Positions 47,513 to 59,424 of a DNA stretch of 64,000 bases are shown piece by piece. The DNA is from Azoarcus sp. Its GTDB lineage: Bacteria; Pseudomonadota; Gammaproteobacteria; Burkholderiales; Rhodocyclaceae. The stretch covers positions 1-64,000 of the forward strand of contig DYFV01000023.1 in assembly GCA_020725025.1 (NCBI GenBank), given 5' to 3'. The translations under genes and the position numbers were made by a program. Positions within the stretch are counted from its first letter, which is position 1; each line of letters starts with the position of its first letter. The notes under the pieces are model-generated. The model was not told the DNA's origin. It searched no databases and saw nothing but the letters and a program-made list of their open reading frames with translations.

Positions 47513-49843
47513 TTACCGCCAATACCGCGGCTCGCGCAGCCGCTGGGCGTCGACGCGGACCTCCTTCCCGACCGTCACGAGCACCGCCCCCTGGCTGTCG
47601 GTGCGCCAGTTGCGCGCTCCGGCCGCCCCCCAGCGCGCCCACACCGCCGGGTGGGGGTGGCGGAAGGGATTGAGCCTGCCCACCGAGAAGACCGCCGCCA
47701 CCGGCGCGGTCGCCTCGATCAGCGCCGGCGTCGACGAGGAGCGGCTGCCGTGATGAGGCACCACCACCACGCTGCTCGCCAGGGCCGTGCCGTGGCGCGC
47801 GACCAGGCGCCTTTCCCCCTCCTTCTCGATGTCCCCGGCCAGCAGCAGGGAGCCGCCCGGCGCCGACACGCGCAGCACGCAGGAAGCGTCGTTGTCGCGA
47901 CGAAGGGGCGGCTCGTGGGGCGACGGATGCAGGACCTCGAAGCTCACGCCATCGCGCTCCCAGCGCAGACCCGCTTCGCACGCCAATACCCGCGGATCGC
48001 TCCGCCCGCGCCACCGCTGCCTTACCCCCGGCCCCGCCACCACCGCGTCCATCGGCATGCCCACGAGCAGCGAGGCGGCGCCGCCGCTGTGGTCGCCGTC
48101 GTCGTGGGAGAGCACCAGCCGGTCGAGCCGCCGCAGCCCGCTCGCCGTGAGATAGGGCAGCAGCACGCGCTCGCCCGCGTCGCTGTCCCCGCCGTAGGCC
48201 GGTCCGGTGTCGTAGACCAGGTCGTGGCCTGCCGTCTGCACGTGCACCGCGAGGCCGTGCCCCACCTCGAGGATGGTGGCGGCGAACTCGCCCGGAGCCG
48301 GACGCGGCGGAGTCCAGGTCAGCATCGGCAGCATCGCGAAAAGGCCCGCGTGGCGCGCCGGCGTGCCGCGGGGCAGGAGCAGCCAGGCGGCGCCAGCGAC
48401 CCCGGCCGCCGTCAGCGCGGCCGGCGGAACCGCCTGCTGCCACAGGGCGACGGGTAGCGCGGCGAGCCGCTCCAGCCCCTGCATCATCGCCCACGTGAGC
48501 CAGTGCGCCAGCTCCAGCAGCCAGCCGAAGGGCAGCACCACCGCGAGCAGGGTGAGCGGCGTGACGAGGAAGCTCACCACGGGAATCGCCAGGGCGTTGG
48601 CCAGCGGAGAAACGAGGGAGAAGGCGTTGAACAGCGCGAGCAGCGCCGGGACGGTCGCGAGGGTGATGCCCAGCTGGACCCTGACCGCCTCCCGCCACCC
48701 GGAACGCGGAGCCGGACGCCCGGCAAGGAGGAAGAGGATCACCCCGACCGCACCGAAGGAAAGCCAGAACCCCGCCGACAGCACTGCCCACGGATCCACG
48801 ACCAGCACCGCGAAGAGCGCGAGCGCCATGACCCGGCTGCCGGCGGCCTCGCGCCCGGCCAGCAGGGCCAGCGCCACCACCGCGAGCATCACCAGCGCCC
48901 GCTGCGTCGGAATGCCCAGCCCGGCCAGGAGCGCGTATCCGGCCGCACACGCCAGCCCGCCGAGGGCCGCCGCCTTGCGTGCCGGCCAGTGCAGCATGAG
49001 GCGGGGCACCCGTCGCCACAGCCGGCCCGCGACCGCCCCGCCCAGCAGCGCCACCAGCGACACGTGCAGGCCCGAGATGCTCACGAGGTGCGACACGCCG
49101 GTGTTGCGGAACACGGTCCACTGCTCCCTGGGAATCGCGCGCTGGTCGCCGACTGCCAGGGCGGTCAGCACCCCGGTATAGGCGCCACCGGCCAGGGCCG
49201 CTTCGAAGCGGGCGCGGATGCCGTCGCGGGCGCGGTGGACCAGGAGCATCGGCTCGGGCACCAGCGCAGCGAGCCGGAGCGGCGCCGGACTGGCCCGCAC
49301 GTAACCGGTGGCGCGCAGGTTGCGCTCGAGCAGCCAGGCCTCGTAGTCGAAGCCGTGGGGATTGGCGAAACCGTGGGGGCGCTTGAGGCGGACGGCGAAG
49401 CGCCAGCGCTCGCCCGCACGCACGGCCGGAGCCGGCCCGTCCCCGCCTTGCCCGCCGTACCAGGAGACGAGGATCCGGCGCGGCGTCGTCCCCTCGGCCT
49501 CGTCGACGTTGAAGACGAAGCGCACGCCGCGCTCGAGCCTCTGGGGCAGATCGGCGACGACGCCGGTCACCACCACGTCGCGCCCCTCCCGATCCGAGGG
49601 CAACTCGTCGGCGAGCCGCCATTCCGCGCGCCAGGAGGCCCAGAGGAAGCCCGCTGCGAGCGCCAAGAGCCCGAGGGCGACGCATCCCCCTCCCCCTCTA
49701 CGCCGACGGCTGCGCAGAAACGCCGCCGTGCCGGCGACGGTCAAACCGCAGGAACACGCTCCCAGCCACGCGATCGACGGCAAGGAGGGAAGCTGCTGGC
49801 ATGCCCAGATGCCCAGCGCGAACATGACGATGGCAACACGCAT
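47513..49843 (-). CDS. comEC: ComEC/Rec2 DNA-uptake channel
   Basis: 776 aa from ATG 49843 (MRVAIVMFALG); a start 8 codons earlier is possible. It has an N-terminal helix pair, then the DUF4131/OB-like soluble region (about 55-190), the competence membrane domain with SISGLHVSLVALLGGAVAG and PTQRALVMLAVVALALLAG, and a metallo-beta-lactamase domain at the C-terminus (FAATILEVGHGLAVHVQTAGHDLVYDTG, LSHDDGDHSGGA, VVVPHHGSRSS). It forms the inner-membrane channel that takes single-stranded DNA into the cytoplasm in transformation. All domains appear intact, but no other com or pil genes are in the window. It is divergent from DUF2062. Confidence 0.94.
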   Translation of the reverse strand: MRVAIVMFALGIWACQQLPSLPSIAWLGACSCGLTVAGTAAFLRSRRRRGGGGCVALGLLALAAGFLWASWRAEWRLADELPSDREGRDVVVTGVVADLPQRLERGVRFVFNVDEAEGTTPRRILVSWYGGQGGDGPAPAVRAGERWRFAVRLKRPHGFANPHGFDYEAWLLERNLRATGYVRASPAPLRLAALVPEPMLLVHRARDGIRARFEAALAGGAYTGVLTALAVGDQRAIPREQWTVFRNTGVSHLVSISGLHVSLVALLGGAVAGRLWRRVPRLMLHWPARKAAALGGLACAAGYALLAGLGIPTQRALVMLAVVALALLAGREAAGSRVMALALFAVLVVDPWAVLSAGFWLSFGAVGVILFLLAGRPAPRSGWREAVRVQLGITLATVPALLALFNAFSLVSPLANALAIPVVSFLVTPLTLLAVVLPFGWLLELAHWLTWAMMQGLERLAALPVALWQQAVPPAALTAAGVAGAAWLLLPRGTPARHAGLFAMLPMLTWTPPRPAPGEFAATILEVGHGLAVHVQTAGHDLVYDTGPAYGGDSDAGERVLLPYLTASGLRRLDRLVLSHDDGDHSGGAASLLVGMPMDAVVAGPGVRQRWRGRSDPRVLACEAGLRWERDGVSFEVLHPSPHEPPLRRDNDASCVLRVSAPGGSLLLAGDIEKEGERRLVARHGTALASSVVVVPHHGSRSSSTPALIEATAPVAAVFSVGRLNPFRHPHPAVWARWGAAGARNWRTDSQGAVLVTVGKEVRVDAQRLREPRYWR

Positions 49844-49941
49844 GGATCGCAATGATGCCCTTGGCATCTATCCGGGACAAGCTCGTCGCGCGCAGACACT
49901 CCGGCGCACAAGTACAATGACGCGCCCGACCGCGAACCGAC

Positions 49942-50490
49942 ATGCGCAAGACGCTCAAGCAATTCCTTCCCGACCATGAGGCGATTCGCTCGAATCGCTG
50001 GCTGCGGCCGTTCGCCAATACCCTGCTGCACCCGCGCCTGTGGCACCTCAACCGCCATTCGGCGGCGGGCGGGGTGGCGGTGGGGCTGTTCTGCGGCCTG
50101 ATCCCGGGCCCGGTGCAGATGCCCAGCGCCGCCATCGCCTGCATCCTGTTCAAGGTGAACCTGCCGGTCGCCCTCATCACCACGCTCTACTCCAACCCAC
50201 TCACCATCCTGCCGCTCTACGTGATCGCCTACGCGATAGGAAACTGGGCCATGGGCCTGCCGCCGCAGCGCTTCGTGCCGCCGCCCGAGATGGGGGACCT
50301 GGGATTCCTGGCGTGGAGCGGCGAGCTGTCGCAATGGATGGTCGGGCTGGGCAAGCCGCTTGCGCTCGGTCTGGTCCTGCTCGCCGCCACCCTCTCGCTC
50401 GTGGGCTACCTGGGGGTCAAGGCGGCCTGGCGCACCTGGCTCATCCGCAGCTGGAACCGACGCCGGGAACGGCGCGCGAGCACGCCCTGA
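49942..50490 (+). CDS. DUF2062 membrane protein
   Basis: 182 aa. The conserved region NRHSAAGGVAVGLFCGLIPGPVQMPSAAIACILFKVNLPVALITTLYSNPLTILPLYVIAYAIG spans two helices with intervening Asn-Pro, the DUF2062 signature. A third helix is GLGKPLALGLVLLAATLSLVGYLGV, and the C-terminus is Arg-rich. Function unknown. It is divergent from comEC, a common arrangement, and its stop directly abuts the stop of the GH13 gene on the other strand. Confidence 0.9.
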   Translation: MRKTLKQFLPDHEAIRSNRWLRPFANTLLHPRLWHLNRHSAAGGVAVGLFCGLIPGPVQMPSAAIACILFKVNLPVALITTLYSNPLTILPLYVIAYAIGNWAMGLPPQRFVPPPEMGDLGFLAWSGELSQWMVGLGKPLALGLVLLAATLSLVGYLGVKAAWRTWLIRSWNRRRERRASTP

Positions 50491-51933
50491 TCAGCAGCGC
50501 AGGATCGAGGGCGTGCCGCCGTTCGGACCCGACAGTTCCACGGTGGTCGTCTTCCGCCCGAGATCGACCGTCAGGCGGCACGCGTCCTCGCCGCGGCGCC
50601 ACCCCATCACGACGCTCGCATGATCGGAGTAGCACAGCTCGAACTCGCCACCGAAGGCGGGATGCTGCGTGCGCAGACGCATCAGGCGCAACAGGCGCTG
50701 CACCACCGGCGTGGCGACCGCCTGCTCGGCCTCGTCGAAGCCGTAGCAGTGCCGGTTGATCTCGCGCGGATCCGTCCCCGCCTGCTCGCGGGCCTCGTCG
50801 TTGCCGCCCGCCAGCAGTCCCACGTAGTACACCTGCGGGATGCCCGGCGCGAAGAGCTGGATGGCCCGGGCGGCGATGTAGGCATCGTCGTCGCCGTGCA
50901 GCGCGTCGTAGAAGGTGCAGGTGAGCTGGTAGATCGCCCCGACGCTGTGGGCGCCGCCACCCCGCCGGCGCAGGATGGGATCGGCGCTGCGCTCCGACAC
51001 GTTGCTCACCACCGCCTCGACGCGGTCGCGGGGCAGCACGCCCTCGGCGTCGGGAATGGAGATCCCGTCGTGGGTGTCGAGCACGGTGACCTGGTTTTGC
51101 GGACACATGCGCAGCCAGCCCTTGAGATGGCGGCTGTCGGCGTCGAACAGCGCCTGTAGCACGAGCGGCGGCAGGGCGAAGCCGTAGGCCCAGGCGCCGC
51201 GCCGCGCGATCGCGTGCTGGAAGGAGGGATGGTCGTGCACCTCGGGCAGGATCTCGACCCCTTGCGCCGCGGCGGTCGCCCGAAACCACTCCATGACGCG
51301 CCACACGTCGGGTTCCACCATGAAGCAGCTCGTGCCGATGCGCTTGGTGACGTAGCCGAAGGCGTCCAGCCGCAACAGCCTGACCCCACGCTCGGCGAGG
51401 AAAGCGATGTTGTCGGCCATCAGCGCGAAGGTGGCCGGCGAGCGGTAGTCGAGGTCGATCTGCCGGTCGGTGAAGGTGCACCACACCCGCCCGCTGCTGC
51501 CGTCCGCGAAGGCGACGGTACGGAAGGGCTCCCGCTCCTTGCGGATGTGGATCCTGGCGAGATCCTCGGCGGAAATGCTGCCGAGGGCGTCCACGTCCAC
51601 GAAGAGCGCCGCGTGCGGCGAGGCGCGCCCGCGCCGGACGAAGTCGGCGAACTCGGGCGAGGCGTCCGAGAGATGGTTCAGCACCAGGTCGAGGCAGAGG
51701 TCGTAGCGCGCAGCCAGCGCCTCCACGTCCGCCCAACTGCCATAGGCCGGATCGATCTCGCGATGGGTGAGCGGCGAGAACCCGCCGTCGGCGTTCGAGG
51801 GATACGGCGGCAGCAGATGCAGGCCACCGATGGCATCGCTCAGGTGCCCATCGATGAAGCGGCGCAGATCGCCTAGGTTCTTTCCGATCCGGTCGGGGTA
51901 GCAGATGAGCTGGACGGCATTCCTCAGGGGCAT
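50491..51933 (-). CDS. Sucrose phosphorylase-like GH13 enzyme
   Basis: 480 aa, close to known sucrose phosphorylases (about 490-505). GH13 subfamily 18 marks: early VQLICYPDRIGKNLGDLRRFI, region I LCLDLVLNHLSD, catalytic nucleophile Asp in VRLLRLDAFGYVTKRIGTSCFM, acid/base Glu in EILPEVHDH and transition-state Asp in VTVLDTHDGISIPD. These enzymes release glucose-1-phosphate from sucrose or, in relatives, glucosylglycerol or glucosylglycerate. Sucrose versus glucosylglycerate cannot be told from this. No sucrose transporter or PTS is adjacent and the gene stands alone, so a compatible-solute glucoside is a real alternative. Confidence 0.88.
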   Translation of the reverse strand: MPLRNAVQLICYPDRIGKNLGDLRRFIDGHLSDAIGGLHLLPPYPSNADGGFSPLTHREIDPAYGSWADVEALAARYDLCLDLVLNHLSDASPEFADFVRRGRASPHAALFVDVDALGSISAEDLARIHIRKEREPFRTVAFADGSSGRVWCTFTDRQIDLDYRSPATFALMADNIAFLAERGVRLLRLDAFGYVTKRIGTSCFMVEPDVWRVMEWFRATAAAQGVEILPEVHDHPSFQHAIARRGAWAYGFALPPLVLQALFDADSRHLKGWLRMCPQNQVTVLDTHDGISIPDAEGVLPRDRVEAVVSNVSERSADPILRRRGGGAHSVGAIYQLTCTFYDALHGDDDAYIAARAIQLFAPGIPQVYYVGLLAGGNDEAREQAGTDPREINRHCYGFDEAEQAVATPVVQRLLRLMRLRTQHPAFGGEFELCYSDHASVVMGWRRGEDACRLTVDLGRKTTTVELSGPNGGTPSILRC

Positions 51934-52042
51934 CGAGCGCTTCCGTGCATGGACGATGTCGCAACCCTAGCCACCTGCGTGCCTGCCCGCAATGGGTGCG
52001 TGCGGCATCGCCGGGCCGGGATGCGCTCCGAGCGCAGCGCGC

Positions 52043-52721
<679 letters not shown>

Positions 52722-52729
<8 letters not shown>

Positions 52730-53975
52730 AGCGCAGTGCCTCCGCGGGATTCACGCGCGACGCCCGCCAACTCGGGTAGAGCGTCGCCACCAGGGTCAGC
52801 ACGAAGGAGAGCGACACGATGGTGATCACGTCGGCCGGCAGCACCTTCGACGGCAGCTCGCTGATGTAGTAGATCTCCTTGTTCCACAAGGTGGCGCCGG
52901 TCACGCCCTCGAGGAAGGGAATCACAACGTCGAGGTTGTTGGCGAGCAGCAGCCCTCCGACCACGCCCGCCGCCAGCCCCACCATGCCGATGATCGCGCC
53001 CTGCAGCACGAAGATCGCCATCACCGAGCCGGGGCTCGCCCCCAGGGTGCGCAGGATGGCGATGTCGGCGTACTTCTCCTGCACCGCCATCACCAGCGTC
53101 GACACGATGTTGAACGCCGCCACCGCGACGATGAGGAAGAGGATGATGGTCATCATGGTCTTCTCGAGCGCCACCGCGCGGAAGAAGTTGGCGTGGCTGC
53201 GGGTCCAGTCGGCCACCACGACGTTCTCGTCGATGGCCGCGGCGAGCTCGCGGGCCACCCGCGGGGCGGAGAACAGATCGTCGAGCTTGAGGCGCACCCC
53301 GCTCACGCGCTCCTCCATGCGGTAGAGGGTCTGCGCGTCCTGCAGGTGGATGAGCGCGAGCCCCGAGTCGTACTCGAACATCCCCGCCTCGAAGATGCCC
53401 ACCACCTCGAACTGCTTCACCCGCGGCAGCACGGCGGCGGGCGTCACCAGGCCCTGGGGCGCGATCAGCGTCACCTTGTCGCCCACGCCCACGCGCAGCG
53501 CGAAGGCGAGATCGCGGCCGAGCACGATGCCGAAACGTCCCGCCTCGAGCGCCTCGAAGCTGCCCGCCCGCATGTAGCGCACGAAGTCGGCCACCCGGTC
53601 CTCGGCCGCCGGCAGCACGCCTCGCACGAGCGTGCCGCGCACCGCCTGGTCGAAGGACAGCATGCCCTGCTCCTGCACGTAGGGTGCGGCGGCGCGCACC
53701 TCCGGATGACGCACCGCCTGATCGGCCACCTGCTGCCAGGCCTCGAGCTCGCCGTCGAAGCCGGTCACCTGCACGTGCGAGGCCACGCCCAGGATGCGGG
53801 TGCGCAGCTCCTCCTGGAAGCCGTTCATGACCGACAGGACCACGATCAGGGCCGCCACCCCGAGCGCCGTGCCGAGCATGGACACCAGCGAAATGAAGGA
53901 GATGAAGCGATTGCGACCCTGCGCGCGCTTGCGCGAGCGGGTGTATCGCAAACCGACCAGGATTTCGTAGCGCAT
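52722..53975 (-). CDS. lolC: Lipoprotein-releasing ABC permease LolC/LolE
   Basis: 417 aa from ATG 53975 ([17 protein letters not shown]); the 13 extra residues of the ORF track are not needed. There is a helix near 25-50 ([34 protein letters not shown]), a large periplasmic domain and three C-terminal helices ([46 protein letters not shown] and [20 protein letters not shown]). The [15 protein letters not shown] loop contacts the ATPase. Only one permease gene is present, so the transporter is probably a LolC/E (LolF-type) homodimer, as in many bacteria with a single copy. Confidence 0.93.
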
Positions 53976-54109
53976 CGGGTTGGGGAGCCGCGAAAAGGCG
54001 CCATTCTGCCGCAAGCGGGCAGTGAACGCGATGACGCCGGCGCCCCGGGAACGGGGTCGGGCGCCCCCCCGGCTGTGCTAGACTCCGCCACCTGAATCCT
54101 GCCCCGCCG

Positions 54110-55129
54110 ATGTCCATCCACCTCGTTCTCCCCGGCCTGGTGTGGCCCGCCGCCAGGACCCCGGCGCTGACCGCCGGCCTGGCCCTTCCCGCCCTCGAAG
54201 CCCTGCTCGGTCATGCCCGCGTGCGCAACGCCCCCGCCGAAGCCGCCGACGCGTGGCTGATGCGAGCCTTCGGCGTGAGCGGCGACCGGCTTCCCGTCGC
54301 CCCGCTGCGCCGCATGGGCGAACCGGACGCCGCCGAAGCCCCCGGCGAGTGGCTGTGCGCCGACCCGGTGCATCTGCACTTCTCCCGAGAGCACCTGCTC
54401 CTCACCGACGCCTCCGCGCTGGCCATCACCGGGGAGGAGGCCGCTGCGCTGGTGTCGAGTCTCAACGACTACCTCGACGAGGTGGAACCCGGGCTCGGCC
54501 GCTTCGAGGCCGGCGCCCCCGACCGCTGGTATCTGCGGCTGGCCGCCCCTGCGCGGGCGAGCTTCCACGCGCTCGGCGAAGTGGTGGGCCGGCCGGTGAA
54601 GCACTTCCTCCCCGAAGGCGAGGCCGCACGCACCTGGCACCGCCTCATCAACGAGGTGCAGGTCATCCTCCACAACCACCCGGTGAACCGCGCCCGCGAA
54701 GCGGCGGGCCGGCGACCGGTGAACAGCATCTGGCCGTGGGGCGGCGGCGCGCTGCCCGGGAAGCTCGGCGTTCCGGCAAGGGCGGTCCAGGCCGAGAGCG
54801 CGATGGCCCGCGGGCTCGCCCGTGCGGCCGGGCTCCCCCTCGCCGCGCCGGCGCCGGTACCGGCCGAGGGCACGCTGGTCGTGCTCGATCCGCTGCTCGC
54901 CCCGACCCTGCACCTCGACCTCGACGCCTGGCGCGAGGCCCTCGCGGCCCTCGAAGCCGAGTGGTTCGCACCGCTCCTCGCCGCCCTCAAGGCGCGCCGC
55001 CTGCCCGGCCTGCGCATCAGCGCGCCGGGCGATCGCGCCACCCTCGAACTCGACTGCACCACGCGCGATCTGTGGAAGTTCTGGCACCGCCCGCGCACCC
55101 TGGACAGTCTCATCGCCCCCCTCCCATGA
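54110..55129 (+). CDS. RpfE-like / putative regulatory protein next to recJ
   Basis: 339 aa; ATG 54110. Visible features: DAWLMRAFGV, EWLCADPVHLHFSREHLLLTD, PGLGRFEAGAPDRWYLRL and NSIWPWGGGALPG. These phrases match the family often annotated as phosphoglycerate-mutase-like or RpfE-type regulatory protein (COG4255), which lies next to recJ and prfB in many beta- and gammaproteobacteria, including the Xanthomonas rpf region. No catalytic residues of a phosphoglycerate mutase are evident. The stop overlaps the recJ start, so they are translationally coupled. Biochemical function is not known. Confidence 0.8.
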   Translation: MSIHLVLPGLVWPAARTPALTAGLALPALEALLGHARVRNAPAEAADAWLMRAFGVSGDRLPVAPLRRMGEPDAAEAPGEWLCADPVHLHFSREHLLLTDASALAITGEEAAALVSSLNDYLDEVEPGLGRFEAGAPDRWYLRLAAPARASFHALGEVVGRPVKHFLPEGEAARTWHRLINEVQVILHNHPVNRAREAAGRRPVNSIWPWGGGALPGKLGVPARAVQAESAMARGLARAAGLPLAAPAPVPAEGTLVVLDPLLAPTLHLDLDAWREALAALEAEWFAPLLAALKARRLPGLRISAPGDRATLELDCTTRDLWKFWHRPRTLDSLIAPLP

Positions 55130-56817
55130 CCCGCATCCGCCCCCGCGCCGTTTCCCCGCGCATTGTCGAACGCCTGATCGATGCCGGCACGCCGCCGCTG
55201 CTCGCCCGCATCTACGCCGCCCGCGGCATAGCCCGCCGCGACGAGCTCGACTACGGCCTGAAGTCCCTGCTCCCGCCCGACGCGCTCCGCGGCGCCCGCG
55301 AAGCGGCCGAGCTTCTGGCCGACGCCATCGAGGCCGGCGCGCGCATGGTGATCGTGGCCGACTACGACTGCGACGGGGCCACCGCCTGCGCGGTCGGCGT
55401 GCGTGCGCTGCGCGCCTTCGGCGCCGATGTGGGCTATCTCGTGCCCAACCGCTTCGAGTACGGCTACGGGCTCACCCCGGCCATCGTGGAGCTTGCGGCG
55501 CGCATGGAGCCGGATCTCCTGATCACCGTCGACAACGGCATCGCCAGCGTCGAAGGCGTCGCCGCCGCGCGCGCCTACGGCATGGCGACGCTGATCACCG
55601 ACCACCACCTGCCCGGCGATACCCTGCCGGATGCGGACGTGATCGTGAATCCCAACCAGCCCGGCTGCGACTTCCCCAGCAAGTCCCTCGCCGGGGTGGG
55701 CGTCATGTTCTACGTGATGCTGGCGCTGCGCGCCGAGATGCGCGAGCGGGGCGCCTTCGCCGGCCGCCAGGAGCCGAACCTGGGCGAGCTCCTCGACCTG
55801 GTGGCGCTCGGCACGGTGGCCGACGTGGTGAAGCTCGACCACAACAACCGCATCCTCGTCGCCCAGGGCCTCGCCCGCATGCGCGCCGGGCGCATGCAGC
55901 CCGGGCTGCGCGCGCTTTTCGCCTCGGCCGGCCGCGAGCCGGCCCGCGCCAGCACCTTCGACCTCGGTTTCGCGGTGGGCCCGCGCCTGAACGCCGCCGG
56001 GCGGCTCTCCGACATGAGCCTGGGCATCGAATGCCTGCTCGCCGACGACATGGGCCGCGCGCTCAACATCGCCCAGGACCTCGACCGCCTGAACCGCGAG
56101 CGGCGCAGCATCGAGCAGGAGATGCAGGACGGGGCGCTGGCCCGGCTCGCCGGCTTCGACGCGGGCAGCGCCGCCAGCGTGAGCCTTTTCGAGCCGGACT
56201 GGCACCAGGGTGTGGTGGGGCTCGTGGCCGGGCGCATCAAGGAGAAGCTGCATCGGCCGGTGATCGCCTTCGCCCGCGGCGACGAGGGCGAGCTGAAAGG
56301 CTCCGGCCGCTCCATCGCGGGCCTGCACCTGCGCGATGCCCTCGATCTCGTGAGCAAGCGCCACCCCGATCTCATCCTGCGCTTCGGTGGCCATGCGATG
56401 GCGGCCGGCCTCGCCATCCGCGAGCCGGACTTCGCCCGCTTCCAGGGGGTGTTCGAGGAGGTGGTGCAGGAGCTGGTGGATCCGACGGACCTCGCGCGCA
56501 CCCTGGAGACCGACGGAGCCCTGGAGACCGGCTACATCAGCCTCGCCTCGGCGCGGCTCCTCGACGAAGGCGTGTGGGGCCAGGGGTTCCCGGCGCCGGT
56601 CTTCGACGACGTCTTCCGCGTGGAGCGCCAGCGCCTGCTCAAGGACCGCCACCTCAAGCTGCAGCTCGCACGCAACAACGTGCGCTTCGACGCGATCCGC
56701 TTCAACTGCACGGACTCCGTGCCGGGCCAGATCCACGCCGCCTACCGGCTGGAAGTGAACGAGTACAACGGAGTGGCCGACGTGCAGCTCAACCTGGAGC
56801 ATTTCGAGCCGGCGTAA
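55126..56817 (+). CDS. recJ: Single-stranded-DNA-specific exonuclease RecJ
   Basis: 563 aa from ATG 55126, overlapping the previous stop. It is a DHH-family 5'-3' exonuclease for recombination and mismatch repair. Metal ligands in order: VIVADYDCDGATACAV, LLITVDNGIAS, LITDHHLPGDTLP (DHH motif), NPNQPGCDFPSKSLAGVGV and ALGTVADVVKLDHNNR. The DHHA1 domain has GSGRSIAGLHLRDAL and RFGGHAMAAGLAI. The C-terminal OB domain ends VADVQLNLEHFEPA. Length matches E. coli RecJ (577). All catalytic aspartates are present. Confidence 0.96.
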   Translation: MTRIRPRAVSPRIVERLIDAGTPPLLARIYAARGIARRDELDYGLKSLLPPDALRGAREAAELLADAIEAGARMVIVADYDCDGATACAVGVRALRAFGADVGYLVPNRFEYGYGLTPAIVELAARMEPDLLITVDNGIASVEGVAAARAYGMATLITDHHLPGDTLPDADVIVNPNQPGCDFPSKSLAGVGVMFYVMLALRAEMRERGAFAGRQEPNLGELLDLVALGTVADVVKLDHNNRILVAQGLARMRAGRMQPGLRALFASAGREPARASTFDLGFAVGPRLNAAGRLSDMSLGIECLLADDMGRALNIAQDLDRLNRERRSIEQEMQDGALARLAGFDAGSAASVSLFEPDWHQGVVGLVAGRIKEKLHRPVIAFARGDEGELKGSGRSIAGLHLRDALDLVSKRHPDLILRFGGHAMAAGLAIREPDFARFQGVFEEVVQELVDPTDLARTLETDGALETGYISLASARLLDEGVWGQGFPAPVFDDVFRVERQRLLKDRHLKLQLARNNVRFDAIRFNCTDSVPGQIHAAYRLEVNEYNGVADVQLNLEHFEPA

Positions 56818-56850
56818 GCCGCCGCACGGGGGCGGTCACCCGAACGGCAC

Positions 56851-56934
56851 CCCGGGTTCCGCCGGGGCTCCATCCGGGCGACGGGGAACCGCCGCGGGTC
56901 ATTCGTAGCCCGGATGGAGGAACTGAATCCGGGG
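56851..56934. repeat. Dispersed palindromic repeat, copies 3 and 4 (inverted pair)
   Basis: Copy at 56851-56880 (CCCGGGTTCCGCCGGGGCTC...CATCCGGGCG) and an opposite-orientation copy at 56905-56934 (GTAGCCCGGATGGAGGAACT...). The pair sits between the convergent recJ and kinase genes and could form one large cruciform or two hairpins. Confidence 0.7.
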
Positions 56935-56950
56935 CCGGCCGGTGTTCCCG

Positions 56951-58052
<1,102 letters not shown>

Positions 58053-58060
<8 letters not shown>

Positions 58061-59201
58061 CCGCAACTCCCTCGGCTTCGCCGATCGCGATGCCGGTGAG
58101 CGTCTGATTCACGTGTACGCCGTAGTACTGCTCACCGTAAGTGCTGAAGCCCACCACGTTGTTCCGGCGCATCAGCGCCTCCACGTCGTCCTTGATCCCG
58201 GCCTGGGTGATCTCAAGGTTGCGCAGGATGCAGTCGCAGGCGATGACCAGCTGGGGCGGCCCGATCTCCGCCCGCAGCCTGCCGAAGGTCTGCTCGAGAT
58301 TGGCGACGAGGTCCATGCCGCGCGCCACCCGCAGCACGATCCCCTCGTCGATGGCGCAGTAGAACACCAGGCTGCCGTCCGGCAGCACCTGCCGGATGGA
58401 GCGCACGTAGTCCGCCCCCTCGATCAGCACCACCACCGGTGAGGCGGCGAAGCGCTCGGGGGAAAGTTCGCTCACGTCGACGCCGATCAGCCGTGCGTAC
58501 TCCTCCGCCGCCGGCAGGCCGTTGATCTCTCGTACCAGGCGCCGCGCGGGATCGGCCTCGGTGACGACCAGGCGCTCGTCCAGCGTGACGAAATGCTGGG
58601 TCTTGAAAAGCCGGAACGGGAAGACCGTGGACATCAGCACCATGACGGCACTGTCCTCATGGAAGGCGCCGCGGTGGAAGACGCGGGTGCGCTCGAACTT
58701 CAGGTCGTCGCCCGCCGAGCCGCCGAACAGCGCGATGTCGCGCAGCGCGCTCTGCAAGGCCCCACCCACCGGCTCTTCGCGGATGGAGAGCCCGTCGATG
58801 AGCAGCAGGCCGAAACTGTTGTGGCCATCGGCCTGCGGTGCCCGCGCCTCGAGTTCGCCGCGCAGCGCCTGCACGAAAGACTGTCCGTCCGCCATGGCGA
58901 AACGCTGGAGGTCCCCCAGCCGTCCGCTTACGGCCGTACAGGCACCCGCGGGAAAGCTCGCGCCGGAAAGGGTGCGTCCCCGATACCCGGCCGGTCCGAT
59001 CTCGCCCGCCGTGGTGCAGCCGACGACCGGCACGTCGCCGAACACCGCGTTCATTTCGGCCGCCAGCGCGTCCAGGTCGTAAGCGCTGGAACAGAAGAAG
59101 ACGACCAGCTCGGCATCGGGCTGGCAGACGCCGGCGTGGAACTCGCGGACGGCGGTTCGAGCGTCGGGCGCGCACGATTGCATGCTGCGGATCTGACCCA
59201 C
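58053..59201 (-). CDS. FIST-domain signal protein (NosP-like)
   Basis: 382 aa from GTG 59201, with ATG 59183 as alternative. N- and C-terminal FIST domains are visible: PDAELVVFFCSSAYDLDALAAEMNAVFG.VPVVGCTTAGEIG, ALFGGSAGDDLKFERTRVF and the C-terminal LVFYCAIDEGIVLRVARGMDL, LVIACDCILR, NVVGFSTYGEQYYGVHVNQTLTGIAIG. FIST proteins sense small ligands. Members encoded with this kind of kinase, such as NosP of Pseudomonas aeruginosa, bind heme and nitric oxide. The kinase overlap and nearby FNR-type boxes fit an NO- or oxygen-related role. Which His binds heme cannot be decided from sequence alone. Confidence 0.88.
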
Positions 59202-59391
59202 GGTCTACCCCTTGGCGATTGTGCTTGTCGGCGGACTCCGCCTCCGCCGTCACGTGCCGCAAGGTTATCACCAACCCGGCCGGCGTATCGGTCCCTGCGT
59301 ACCGCAAATCGTGTACTGCGTCACGTCGGATATACCGGATAGCAGGTACTTGCGTGCTGCACTGCGACATCCGCGTGCGAGTGCACGTTGT

Positions 59392-59405
59392 TTGATCTGG
59401 GTCAA
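59392..59405 (+). promoter_or_regulatory. FNR-type box, distal, upstream of ompW
   Basis: TTGATCTGGGTCAA matches TTGAT-N4-ATCAA with one change. Its centre is 33 bp (about three helix turns) upstream of the proximal box, or about -74.5 relative to the predicted start. It also lies 190 bp upstream of the divergent FIST gene. Confidence 0.6.
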
Positions 59406-59424
59406 CTGTGCGCAGCGTCGCTTA

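Noticed and set aside
46536-49685. 1049-aa ORF suggesting a fusion with the alpha/beta hydrolase
   Set aside because: The first 740 residues are an off-frame reading of comEC on the same strand; the hydrolase starts at ATG 47456.
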